NCBI GenBank assembly: GCA_049969715.1
Contig: JBMFOH010000047.1
Location: forward strand, 1 to 8,126
Length of the DNA: 8,126 nt
Source: JBMFOH01 sp049969715 [NCBI: bacterium]
Lineage (GTDB): Bacteria > DUMJ01
Direction: 5' to 3'
Both the position numbers and the translations under genes were made by a program. The notes beneath the pieces were generated by a model that saw only the letters and a program-made list of their open reading frames with translations, had not been told where the DNA came from and searched no databases. Below, piece after piece: positions 1-6,645 of this stretch. Position 1 is the stretch's first letter. The number at the start of each line of letters is the position of its first letter.

Positions 1-56
1 GGGAAGATAGACTTGAAGAGTTTAATAGCATAAGAAAAAATCTAAAAGAAGACTAA
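1..56 (+). CDS. possible C-terminal tail of a plus-strand gene (partial)
   Basis: A reading frame open from the left edge (first full codon at base 3) ends at a TAA at 54-56 and would encode a lysine/glutamate-rich tail, EDRLEEFNSIRKNLKED. It converges on the minus-strand operon, with only 27 bases between the two stop codons. The charged, helix-like composition is compatible with a protein C-terminus, but 17 codons are too few to prove coding. Frame 1 is also open, up to a TAA at 31-33 (GKIDLKSLIA), so the correct frame is not certain. No family can be recognised. Because the neighbouring glycosidase gene looks broken at about position 110, this tail could belong to an inserted element, but that is inference only. 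Confidence 0.25.
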   Translation, partial: EDRLEEFNSIRKNLKED

Positions 57-83
57 AAAGGGGATAGAAGAAGATAGAATAGA
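57..83. other. short gap between convergent stops, no terminator seen
   Basis: The 27 bases between the plus-strand stop and the minus-strand operon's last stop are purine-rich on the plus strand (repeats of the type GATAGAA/GAAGATAGA). No stem followed by a U-tract is visible for either direction, so the operon's terminator, if it has one, lies beyond the left edge of the window. The minus strand is a pyrimidine tract in this gap. Confidence 0.4.
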
Positions 84-845
84 TCAACCATTTCTGCAAG
101 AATCACGGTCTTTAGATATAGCTACACCGTCCTGAGCCTTTTTACCGTCAAAGCCATAGTAGAACATATACCAGGTATCATCAAACTTTACTATATATGG
201 GTCTCCTACTGTGATACTATCCCAGGTGCCCTCCGGTCCATTATCTAATACCGGATTCCCTTTATACTTTTCCCAATAAAGAAAATCTTTAGAGAAAGCA
301 AGTCCTATTCTTTCATGCCAAGGAGACTCTTCTCTATCTTTAGCGTTATAAAAGAGATAATAAAGATCATCAACTTTTATAACACATGGCTTGTATAACC
401 CTCCCCTTTCCCATGGACCACCGGGAACATTCTTTAGAATAGGGTTAGAGGGGTGTTTTATCCAGTTTACAAGATCCTTAGAAGTAGCTAAACCAACAGC
501 ACCAGGTCCATTTTCATACCCTATCTTAGGGAAGCCCACATAGAATAGATAAAAGGTTCCATCTTCGTGATATATATAAGGTCCTGATATTGATCCAGAA
601 CCCCAAGAGCCCCTCTCTTCTATGTCTAATATGAGTCCTATTCTTTCCCAGTGTATTAGGTCCTCACTCTTTGCAATGCCGATTCTATTTACCTTACCAT
701 CCCAGCCAGCATAGAACATATAAAATATGTTATCCTTCACTATAATACTTGCACAGTCTACCTCTTTACTGTCAAAGTCTCCTACCTTTCCGGTAGGAGC
801 TAGAACAGGTCTTTTTAGCTTGTATCTTCTAAGGAGCTCTTCCAT
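84..845 (-). CDS. beta-propeller glycosidase-like protein (GH43/GH32/GH130-like), apparently truncated at the C-terminus
   Basis: The protein is built from repeats of about 55-60 residues, each with a hydrophobic strand ending in YMFY/YLFY and a later G(I/L/V)A.S.D...WE strand: FYMFYAGWDG, FYLFYVGFP, YYLFYNAKD and WYMFYYGFD. This is the five-bladed propeller signature of the GH32/43/62/68/117/130-type glycosidases. FDS/WDS-type motifs precede blades 1 and 4. Only four blades are present. After ISKD, where the pattern predicts a W-containing strand and a fifth blade, the frame runs into seven unrelated residues (RDSCRNG) and stops. Members of this fold are usually 300 residues or more; this one has 253. 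The start is taken at the ATG at 845, because a GGAGG SD (858-854) lies 8 nt upstream; an ATG at 860 lacks an SD and itself forms part of that SD. No signal peptide is seen, so it is cytoplasmic. It is the last operon gene, and its SD abuts the stop of the previous gene. It would process imported oligosaccharide; substrate and activity are unknown, and it may be inactive. Confidence 0.75.
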   Translation of the reverse strand: MEELLRRYKLKRPVLAPTGKVGDFDSKEVDCASIIVKDNIFYMFYAGWDGKVNRIGIAKSEDLIHWERIGLILDIEERGSWGSGSISGPYIYHEDGTFYLFYVGFPKIGYENGPGAVGLATSKDLVNWIKHPSNPILKNVPGGPWERGGLYKPCVIKVDDLYYLFYNAKDREESPWHERIGLAFSKDFLYWEKYKGNPVLDNGPEGTWDSITVGDPYIVKFDDTWYMFYYGFDGKKAQDGVAISKDRDSCRNG

Positions 846-851
846 CCTATT

Positions 852-858
852 AACCTCC
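852..858 (-). promoter_or_regulatory. ribosome binding site deciding the start of the last gene
   Basis: On the minus strand GGAGGTT lies 8 nt before the ATG at 845-843. It overlaps the alternative ATG at 860-858 (the G of that codon is the first G of GGAGG). This favours the downstream ATG as the real start and places the site 5-11 nt after the stop codon of the large upstream gene (TAA at 865-863), consistent with coupled translation. Confidence 0.6.
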
Positions 859-862
859 ATAG

Positions 863-3811
863 TTATAGATCTATCTTTAGTAGTCTCTTTTCAAAAGGTT
901 TTAGAAAGATATCTTTAATTTTGATTATTTTTCCATCTTTAAAGTTTATAGTTATACTAGCCTCTTTATTATCGCTCATAAGGTTTTCTATCTCCAATGT
1001 AATTGAGTTATCATCTAATTCTATAAAGTTTATTACAGTAGGTATGCTATCTACAGATATCTTATACCCTTTATTGTCTAAAATATACCCCCTAGGATAA
1101 GCTGCCCAAGAAGTTATTCTATTTTTGTTTATATCGCAATTTATAGTCCTGCCTGATTTTATGACATAACACTTTGTTCCAAATGTCTCTATGTAAGTAG
1201 AAAAGCTTCCATCTTGATCACTACACGCTCTTTCCTGTGTATTCACTTTTAATCCTGGTAAAAATCCAGCATGGGCTTCTCCAAGGTCCAATTTTCTCCA
1301 TAAATTGTATGGATAATCGGCGTTATAAGATTCATAGAAAGACATTATACTATTATATGCAGCTTCTAAAAACTCTTCTTTACCTGTCCTTTCATACTCT
1401 AGAAGCAAAGGATATCCTACTATAGATGTCCAAAAATGAGGCATAGTAGGATATGGAATAAGTTTATAAAAATAACCACTCGCCGCATCATCCCATATCC
1501 TAAAGGCAGACTGAGTTCTAGGGTCATAAGAGTATCCTAAGTCTGTTATTGTTGGTTCTAAAAAGGTATAAGCCTCTTTGTAGTATCCTTCATTAAACAA
1601 AAATGTCGCCATTGGCACAAATGCATTTGCATCCATCGTCCATTCTTTGTTTTCCTTAGATAGTTCCTGTGACTGGGAGATAATGCTCTCTAAAGTAAAA
1701 CTTTTCATTGTTTCTAGCTCTAGCGCTTCCCTTTTATATCCTCTATTGTTTAGCTCTTTTATAATCTTTTTTATCATATGCGGTTCAGGGGAGATGTATG
1801 TAGGTTTATTATTGAAAAACCACTTTAAAGTATTATACGCCCATAACAAGTAAGTATCCCTAGTTTGAAGTGTTAAATACTTTTCGTCAAATAGAGATAG
1901 ATAATAGTAGATAGTAGAAATCCAATTAGCGTTCCATATTCTAAATCCCATCCTATTTCCTTCTAAAGCCTTATCTAGAGGATTTAGATAACATGCGTAG
2001 TTATTATCTTGACACTTTTTCCTAAGCCATTCATTGGCATATTTTTCTATCTTTGCAATTTCTTCCTTATTTGGATCTGTAAGATTTTTGTATATAATTA
2101 TTAGTGTAGAAGCGGTTATCTCTCCTGTGCCTGCCTGTTGACAGTTTCCTACTTTTGGATCAGCCATACTTTCTTTAGTGAGTAAGTCTACGGGAAAGAC
2201 TCCAGAAAAACCAACAGAATTTGGATTATTATCAAACTGATATCTAAGAATAAATTCAGCCCTCTTATCTATTAATTCTCTTAAATTTCTCATACCTTCA
2301 AATAGAATAAATGTCTTATTACCATTGTTAAAAGAAAATTCTACTTTCTGTAGACCGCTAAATTTAACTAGAGCTCTAATAAGATACTTATTATCTGCTA
2401 CTTTAGTAAATGATAGCTTATTATTGTTCATCTTTACTGAAGTTATATCGAGATTAGATGGAGTCTCAATTTCAATCTCTAAGTATTTTCCAACAGGAAT
2501 ATATCTTGAATAGTGGAAAACTGGCTGGCTACAGATATCTATAAATTTATGCTCCATATCTTTCCAGTCTTCAAAGAGAAAGTATCTGAGGGTAAATGAT
2601 AAAGGTTTATCTGGATTTATAATTATTTCAGGCTGATGGTATTCTGTGTCCCGGCTGTCTATACTTCTTCCTGTAACAAATAAAACTGGAGATGATGCTA
2701 AGGGGATATGTCTTATCCCTAGATTATATAAAGGAGTATAACCGTTCATTTCTCCGTCTACTAAGACTATAGCTAAATGGGGAGATCTCCCGTTATTATG
2801 TGTTAATAAAAGATAGGCTAAATTCTTACCTGTAAACCAGTGATAAACTGTTGGGGTGTTATCAACTAGAAAATAGGAGGATTGTTCTCCAACATGCATA
2901 GTGATAGTTGGACGAAATACTACTCCTAGCGTATTTAGGTTTAGTTTTTGAAGGCTACTAATAGTATATGTCTCATCTAAAAATGAGTCGGATAGCATCC
3001 TTTTTACAGTTATTTTAACTTTATCCCCTGTGTATTCTACTGTCTTTTCATCTTTATTATCATATATCCTGTGTTTCATCTTATTACTTGTAATGAGCCC
3101 TTCTCCATAATCTAAAACAACCGTACCCCATCCCCATGGATTATTAGGTTCTAGTGGTGTATTATCACAAAACTGCACCATTCTATTATTTAATAAACCG
3201 GCAAGACTCTTTATGGTCCCTGTGACTTCATCTATTGAGATCTTTAATAAATTATTTTCCATTTTTATAGGTTCTCTCCCTTTCACAATAATACTAGAAA
3301 AATACGCCTTTCCGTTTTGGACTGATAGACCATAGTATCCAGAGTTAAACGTGGTATCATTTACTATAAATAATGTGTCTCCGTTCGAGGTAATCTTTAT
3401 ATTATTTCCTTCCTGAACTATTCTAAGCCGATATTCTTTACTCTTAGGTATCTTTTTAGAAGCGAGATACCTAGTAGTCTCAGTTGTTCTTAATATAAGT
3501 AAAATATTCTGCTTTTCTATAACTAGTTCGTAATAATTTAGAAGGTTTTGCATATTAAATATTATTCCAGCTCTTTCTGAGAGAGGATTTATAAGGCATT
3601 CTATCTCAACATTCCATAGGCTTGTTTTTGAATGAATAATTGCCTTGCCCCTATCTATTTCTCCCATTATAACGTCGTCTTTAATTTCCCAGTGCCCGTG
3701 GATTACTTCCCAATTAATTAACTCATTTCTACTAAAAGATATATTAGAATTTAGTAATATAAAACTTAGAAGAAGGGTGTAGAGTAAAAATTTATATGGA
3801 TTTCTTTTCAT
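863..3811 (-). CDS. large secreted multidomain protein, possible glycan-active enzyme (DUF5695-like?)
   Basis: A protein of 982 residues from the ATG at 3811, or 986 from a TTG at 3823; residue numbers here use the longer form. An N-terminal signal peptide is clear: MKRNPYKF, a leucine-rich core, then a cut near residue 31 (SNISFS). Residues about 38-185 resemble a concanavalin/LamG-type beta-sandwich (INWEVIHGHWEIKDD, later GYYGLSVQNGKAYFSSIIVKG). Residues about 186-505 look all-beta. Residues about 511-840 are helix-rich with aromatic motifs (GFSGVFPVD, RIWNANW, WTMDANAF, RIWDDAASGYF, PHFWTSIVGYPLLLEY), like an (alpha/alpha) toroid glycosidase or lyase core. A beta-rich tail follows. Acidic candidates include E568, D731, D778/D779 and E849. 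Nine cysteines, including a CX6C pair (604/611), fit an extracytoplasmic location. The layout resembles the DUF5695 family from memory, but I cannot confirm this. Neighbouring sugar-transport genes suggest release or binding of an extracellular glycan. The start overlaps the upstream stop (TGATG); a GAGGAG 8 nt before the TTG makes that start a serious alternative. Confidence 0.8.
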   Translation of the reverse strand: MKRNPYKFLLYTLLLSFILLNSNISFSRNELINWEVIHGHWEIKDDVIMGEIDRGKAIIHSKTSLWNVEIECLINPLSERAGIIFNMQNLLNYYELVIEKQNILLILRTTETTRYLASKKIPKSKEYRLRIVQEGNNIKITSNGDTLFIVNDTTFNSGYYGLSVQNGKAYFSSIIVKGREPIKMENNLLKISIDEVTGTIKSLAGLLNNRMVQFCDNTPLEPNNPWGWGTVVLDYGEGLITSNKMKHRIYDNKDEKTVEYTGDKVKITVKRMLSDSFLDETYTISSLQKLNLNTLGVVFRPTITMHVGEQSSYFLVDNTPTVYHWFTGKNLAYLLLTHNNGRSPHLAIVLVDGEMNGYTPLYNLGIRHIPLASSPVLFVTGRSIDSRDTEYHQPEIIINPDKPLSFTLRYFLFEDWKDMEHKFIDICSQPVFHYSRYIPVGKYLEIEIETPSNLDITSVKMNNNKLSFTKVADNKYLIRALVKFSGLQKVEFSFNNGNKTFILFEGMRNLRELIDKRAEFILRYQFDNNPNSVGFSGVFPVDLLTKESMADPKVGNCQQAGTGEITASTLIIIYKNLTDPNKEEIAKIEKYANEWLRKKCQDNNYACYLNPLDKALEGNRMGFRIWNANWISTIYYYLSLFDEKYLTLQTRDTYLLWAYNTLKWFFNNKPTYISPEPHMIKKIIKELNNRGYKREALELETMKSFTLESIISQSQELSKENKEWTMDANAFVPMATFLFNEGYYKEAYTFLEPTITDLGYSYDPRTQSAFRIWDDAASGYFYKLIPYPTMPHFWTSIVGYPLLLEYERTGKEEFLEAAYNSIMSFYESYNADYPYNLWRKLDLGEAHAGFLPGLKVNTQERACSDQDGSFSTYIETFGTKCYVIKSGRTINCDINKNRITSWAAYPRGYILDNKGYKISVDSIPTVINFIELDDNSITLEIENLMSDNKEASITINFKDGKIIKIKDIFLKPFEKRLLKIDL

Positions 3812-4830
3812 CAATAGATACAATTTAGAATCTCCTCATACATAGCTATAATATTTTCCTTAGGCGTATCTGGCTGTATCCAATGAGCTGGACCTAAGAT
3901 AAGTCCTCCATTCTTACCTAGCTCCATAAACCTTTTTCTTACTTCTTTTCTTACTTCTTCTGGGGAGCCAAAAGGTAATATTTCTTGCTCATCTATCCCG
4001 CCAAAAAATATCAGTTTGTCTCCATAGCATTTCTTTAACTGAACAGTATCCAGGGCCTTGGGCTGGATAGGGTCTAGTATATCTATACCTATATCTATAA
4101 GATCTCCTACTAATGGTAATATATTTCCACAGCTATGGTAGTACACCTTTGCCTTAGTAAATTTTTTAATATGCTCTATCAGTTCCTTCTGTCTAGGCTT
4201 AAGGACACTTCTATACCAAGTAGGAGATACTAAAAGATTCTTTTGAGTAGCTAAGTCGTCTCCTGTGCAGACTATATCTATAATGTCTCCTATCTCTGAG
4301 AGAATATTTTCTATCAGTCCCTTATGTAACTCTAGCATTTTATCTAATAAAGCTTCAGCAAAAGCAGGATTAACGTAGATATCTGTTAGAAACTTCTCTA
4401 AACCTGTCATATACCAACTACATTCGAAGATACCAGTAGATCCTCCCCAAGATGTCATCACTGCAGTCATCTTTCCTCTCTCTTGCCATTCAATAACCTC
4501 TTCTCTCATTCCAACCACCCTAGCTTTATCAAAAGGATCAGGCCAAGGATAGTCATCAAGAATTTTTGGATCATCAAAATCCGCTAAAGGGTGATAGACC
4601 ATCTCTAAATGGGGTCCTACCTTTTTACGGCCTATACCTAGTTCCTCAAAAATAATCCCATTTTGCTCTCTAGGTTTAAAGTTCTTTTGAGGCTTAAAGT
4701 ATATATAAGAAGCTATATCTATTATTTCAAATATCCAATCTGCTGGCGGAGAAATACCTCTATAAAAAGTAGGAACCCTATCTGGTTCCTTATGTTCTAA
4801 TGCTAGAGAAACCCTTTCTCTAGAAGTCAT
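3811..4830 (-). CDS. uroporphyrinogen decarboxylase-fold (UroD/MtaA-like) protein
   Basis: A 339-residue protein with the layout of the UroD/MtaA/CmuA superfamily. It has the N-terminal TSRERVSLALEHKEPDRVP, an acidic GDDLATQ motif (190-196), YYHSCGN (230-236), the IDILDPIQP strand, FFGGIDEQEILPFG (275-288) and a C-terminal GLILGPAHWIQPDTPKENI. It lacks the RQAGRY motif of true HemE and is therefore unlikely to make haem. H232-x-C234 matches the zinc-binding HxC of MtaA/MtbA corrinoid:thiol methyltransferases. The third family ligand, a cysteine near the C-terminus, appears to be replaced by H316 in GPAH. The protein is cytoplasmic, with no signal or membrane segment. Its ATG lies 8 nt after the permease stop, and an AAAGGA SD sits in the permease's last two sense codons. 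Relatives occur beside sugar transporters but are functionally obscure. A methyl transfer or demethylation role is a hypothesis; no corrinoid-protein gene is in the window. Confidence 0.9.
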   Translation of the reverse strand: MTSRERVSLALEHKEPDRVPTFYRGISPPADWIFEIIDIASYIYFKPQKNFKPREQNGIIFEELGIGRKKVGPHLEMVYHPLADFDDPKILDDYPWPDPFDKARVVGMREEVIEWQERGKMTAVMTSWGGSTGIFECSWYMTGLEKFLTDIYVNPAFAEALLDKMLELHKGLIENILSEIGDIIDIVCTGDDLATQKNLLVSPTWYRSVLKPRQKELIEHIKKFTKAKVYYHSCGNILPLVGDLIDIGIDILDPIQPKALDTVQLKKCYGDKLIFFGGIDEQEILPFGSPEEVRKEVRKRFMELGKNGGLILGPAHWIQPDTPKENIIAMYEEILNCIY

Positions 4831-4838
4831 TAGAGAGT

Positions 4839-5687
4839 TTATCCTTTCAACCCAGTAATTACTATCCCCTGGATATAATACCTCTGGGCAAAGAAAAAGA
4901 GAAATAGACAGGGGAGCATGACTATCATAGAAGATGCCATTAATACCGCAGTATGAGTGCCTCCGTACCAGGCTGACCTAAAGAAGCCTAATGCAAGAGA
5001 CGCAGTCCATTTACTCTCGGAATTTAGATAGATAAGTGGTCCCATAAAATCATTCCATATTCCCATAAAAGTGAAGATAGCTACTGTTCCTAGGGCTGGT
5101 TTAGATAGAGGCAAGATTATTCTAGAAAAGATTTGGAATGTGCTACATCCGTCTACCTTTGCTGCTTCTTCCATCTCTTTTGGTATAGTAAGAAAGAACT
5201 GCCTTAGTAAGAATATATAAAATGGTGAGCCAAAAAATGCAGGGACAGTGAGAGGATAAAATGTATCAATCCAACCAAGACTACGAAAAAGAACAAAAAC
5301 AGGGATCATTGTTACTTGGCCTGGAATCATCATAGTAGAAATAAGTAATAGGAAGAAAAAGTCTCGACCTGGCCATCTCAATCTACTAAAAGAGAAGGCA
5401 ACTGAAGAACAAGAAGAAAGGACACCAATTATGTTTATTACAACTAGTTTGGTGCTATTTAGTAAATAGAGTCCAAAGGGCCACATAGTAAAGGCTGTCT
5501 TATAATTTTCCCATATGATTGGTTTAGGAACCCATCTGGGCGGAAACAACCATACTGCCCCTTCATCCTTAAGAGAGGTGGAGAGCATCCAAAAGAATGG
5601 GATCATAAGAATAAAAGCTCCTGCTATTATAGTTGCATATATTAGAACTCGAATAATTATAGTAGTTGTCTTTAATCCTAAAGTCAT
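4839..5687 (-). CDS. sugar ABC transporter permease, MalG type (CUT1)
   Basis: A 282-residue inner-membrane protein with six predicted transmembrane segments at about 11-33, 76-98, 108-132, 141-163, 198-218 and 247-267. The cytoplasmic EAA loop that contacts the ATPase is visible at about 174-196 (EAAKVDG, then ILPLSKP). The N-terminal MIPFFWMLSTSLK and the C-terminal YIQGIVITGLKG are hallmarks of MalG-type permeases of the carbohydrate uptake transporter-1 family, and the length is normal. It forms a heterodimer with the permease encoded just upstream. The ATG follows the stop of the first permease by 5 nt, and its AGGAGG SD (5701-5696) is built from that gene's last two arginine codons, so the two subunits should be made by coupled translation in matched amounts. 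The substrate cannot be read from the permease sequence. Confidence 0.96.
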   Translation of the reverse strand: MTLGLKTTTIIIRVLIYATIIAGAFILMIPFFWMLSTSLKDEGAVWLFPPRWVPKPIIWENYKTAFTMWPFGLYLLNSTKLVVINIIGVLSSCSSVAFSFSRLRWPGRDFFFLLLISTMMIPGQVTMIPVFVLFRSLGWIDTFYPLTVPAFFGSPFYIFLLRQFFLTIPKEMEEAAKVDGCSTFQIFSRIILPLSKPALGTVAIFTFMGIWNDFMGPLIYLNSESKWTASLALGFFRSAWYGGTHTAVLMASSMIVMLPCLFLFFFAQRYYIQGIVITGLKG

Positions 5688-5692
5688 ATCAA

Positions 5693-6595
5693 TTACCTCC
5701 TTGATTCATAGTATACCCAATAGTTAGCTATTCTAAACTGTACAAAGGTAAGAATCAGTATAACTAAGAAGAGTACCCAAGCCAATGCAGAGGCATAGCC
5801 CATCTTAAACCACTGAAAGGCATTCTGATATAGATAAAGCACATAGAACAAAGTAGCGTAATTTGGTCCTCCGTTTGTCATTATATAAGCTTGGGTAAAG
5901 ACCTGAAACGAGCCAATTATCCCCATAATCAACTGGAAAAAGATTACTGGGCTTATCATTGGTACAGTTATAGACCAGAATCTTCGCCAACTAGAAGCTC
6001 CGTCTATAATCGCAGCCTCATAAAGCTCTGTAGGAACTCCTTGAAGACTAGCTAAATATATCACCATCCCTCCACCTACACCCCATAGGCTCATTATGAT
6101 AAGAGACGGTAAGGCCCATCTCTCATCGTAAATCCATCCTGGCCCTTTTATGCCAACCAAAGACAGTAAATAATTTAGTACTCCAAAGTCAGGATTAAAA
6201 ATCCACGACCACAGTAAGGATACTGCTACTCCAGAAACGACCGCCGGTAAATAATAGATCGTCCTAAATGTTGAAAGGCCTTTAATTTTTTGATTCATAA
6301 GAACTGCTATAGCTAGTCCACCTGCTATGCCTAATGGAACGCTAAAGGCAGCATATATAGAAGTTACTTTTAATCCCCGCCAAAAAAGAGGATCTTCTAT
6401 TAATGTCTTATAGTTTCCAAATCCGATCCATTTTGGAGTTCTAACTAAATCCCAATTCGTGAAAGAAAGTAGAAAAGATGCAATTATTGGTCCGGTAGTA
6501 AATACGACAAAACCTATAAACCAAGGAATGGCATAGAGATAACCTTCTATTGCCTCTTTTCTAGCTAACTTGCTCCTATACTCTTTCATAGACAT
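5693..6595 (-). CDS. sugar ABC transporter permease, MalF/UgpA type (CUT1)
   Basis: A 300-residue inner-membrane protein with six predicted transmembrane segments at about 22-44, 75-100, 110-132, 163-185, 213-235 and 268-290. The EAA loop is at about 193-216 (EAAIIDGASSWRRF, then ITVPMISP). GFGNYKTLIEDPLFW, RTIYYLPAVVSGVAVSLLW and TNGGPNYAT are typical of the MalF/UgpA side of CUT1 transporters. It lacks the large periplasmic insertion of enteric MalF, as is usual outside enteric bacteria. Two in-frame starts are possible, the ATG at 6595 and the ATG two codons later at 6589. Neither has a good SD (only GAG nearby), and the 5' flank is occupied by the strong hairpin at 6607-6642. Translation may therefore be weak or reinitiated after the binding-protein gene. 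It pairs with the next gene's permease, and its final Arg-Arg codons carry that gene's SD. Confidence 0.95.
   Translation of the reverse strand: MSMKEYRSKLARKEAIEGYLYAIPWFIGFVVFTTGPIIASFLLSFTNWDLVRTPKWIGFGNYKTLIEDPLFWRGLKVTSIYAAFSVPLGIAGGLAIAVLMNQKIKGLSTFRTIYYLPAVVSGVAVSLLWSWIFNPDFGVLNYLLSLVGIKGPGWIYDERWALPSLIIMSLWGVGGGMVIYLASLQGVPTELYEAAIIDGASSWRRFWSITVPMISPVIFFQLIMGIIGSFQVFTQAYIMTNGGPNYATLFYVLYLYQNAFQWFKMGYASALAWVLFLVILILTFVQFRIANYWVYYESRR
5696..5701 (-). promoter_or_regulatory. ribosome binding site embedded in the last codons of the upstream permease
   Basis: AGGAGG on the minus strand is simultaneously the Arg-Arg codons before the TAA of the first permease and a near-ideal SD, 8 nt before the ATG of the second permease (5687). 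Ribosomes finishing the first permease would expose or load this site, which is a simple coupling device for equimolar subunits. Confidence 0.75.
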
Positions 6596-6606
6596 CTCGT
6601 TTTATA

Positions 6607-6642
6607 TTTCAGGGAGGGTAGAATCTTCTACCCTCCCTGAAA
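6607..6642 (-). promoter_or_regulatory. long perfect intergenic hairpin between binding-protein and permease genes
   Basis: The arms TTTCAGGGAGGGTAGAA (6607-6623) and TTCTACCCTCCCTGAAA (6626-6642) pair perfectly over 17 bp around a 2-nt centre (6624-6625). In practice this would be a stem of about 15-16 bp with a 4-6 nt loop. The repeat starts 3 nt after the binding-protein stop codon and ends 11 nt before the permease ATG, so it occupies nearly the whole intergenic region. On the transcribed strand the hairpin is followed by TATAAAACGAG rather than a run of U, so a classical intrinsic terminator is not supported. By analogy with intergenic hairpins such as those between malE and malF, it would block 3' exonucleases and stabilise the upstream message, or partly attenuate read-through. 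This is an inference from position and structure. Confidence 0.8.
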
Positions 6643-6645
6643 TAA

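Noticed and set aside
3-78. Direct repeat GAAGATAGA at 3-11 and 70-78 as a target-site duplication
   Set aside because: The copies are only about 67 bp apart in a purine-rich, repetitive stretch, too close to flank an element, and the motif is expected by chance there.
727-918. Plus-strand ORF of 63 codons
   Set aside because: It lies antisense to two well-supported genes, has a composition dictated by the opposite strand, and has no recognisable domain. The other short plus-strand ORFs (near 1237, 1647, 2325, 5515 and 7769) and the 61-codon minus-strand frame at 5805-5990 are rejected for the same kind of reason.
3930-3962. Tandem repeat CTTACTTCTT as a slippage or phase-variation site
   Set aside because: It only reflects the repeated EVRK peptide motif in a helix of the UroD-like protein; the two copies are imperfect and the frame is intact.
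3811-4830. True uroporphyrinogen decarboxylase (hemE)
   Set aside because: The RQAGRY substrate motif near the N-terminus is absent, the HxC motif of the methyltransferase branch is present, and the context is sugar transport rather than haem synthesis.
6607-6642. Intrinsic terminator at the large hairpin
   Set aside because: The stem is strong, but neither strand has a U-tract after it, and the downstream permeases are clearly part of the same transporter.
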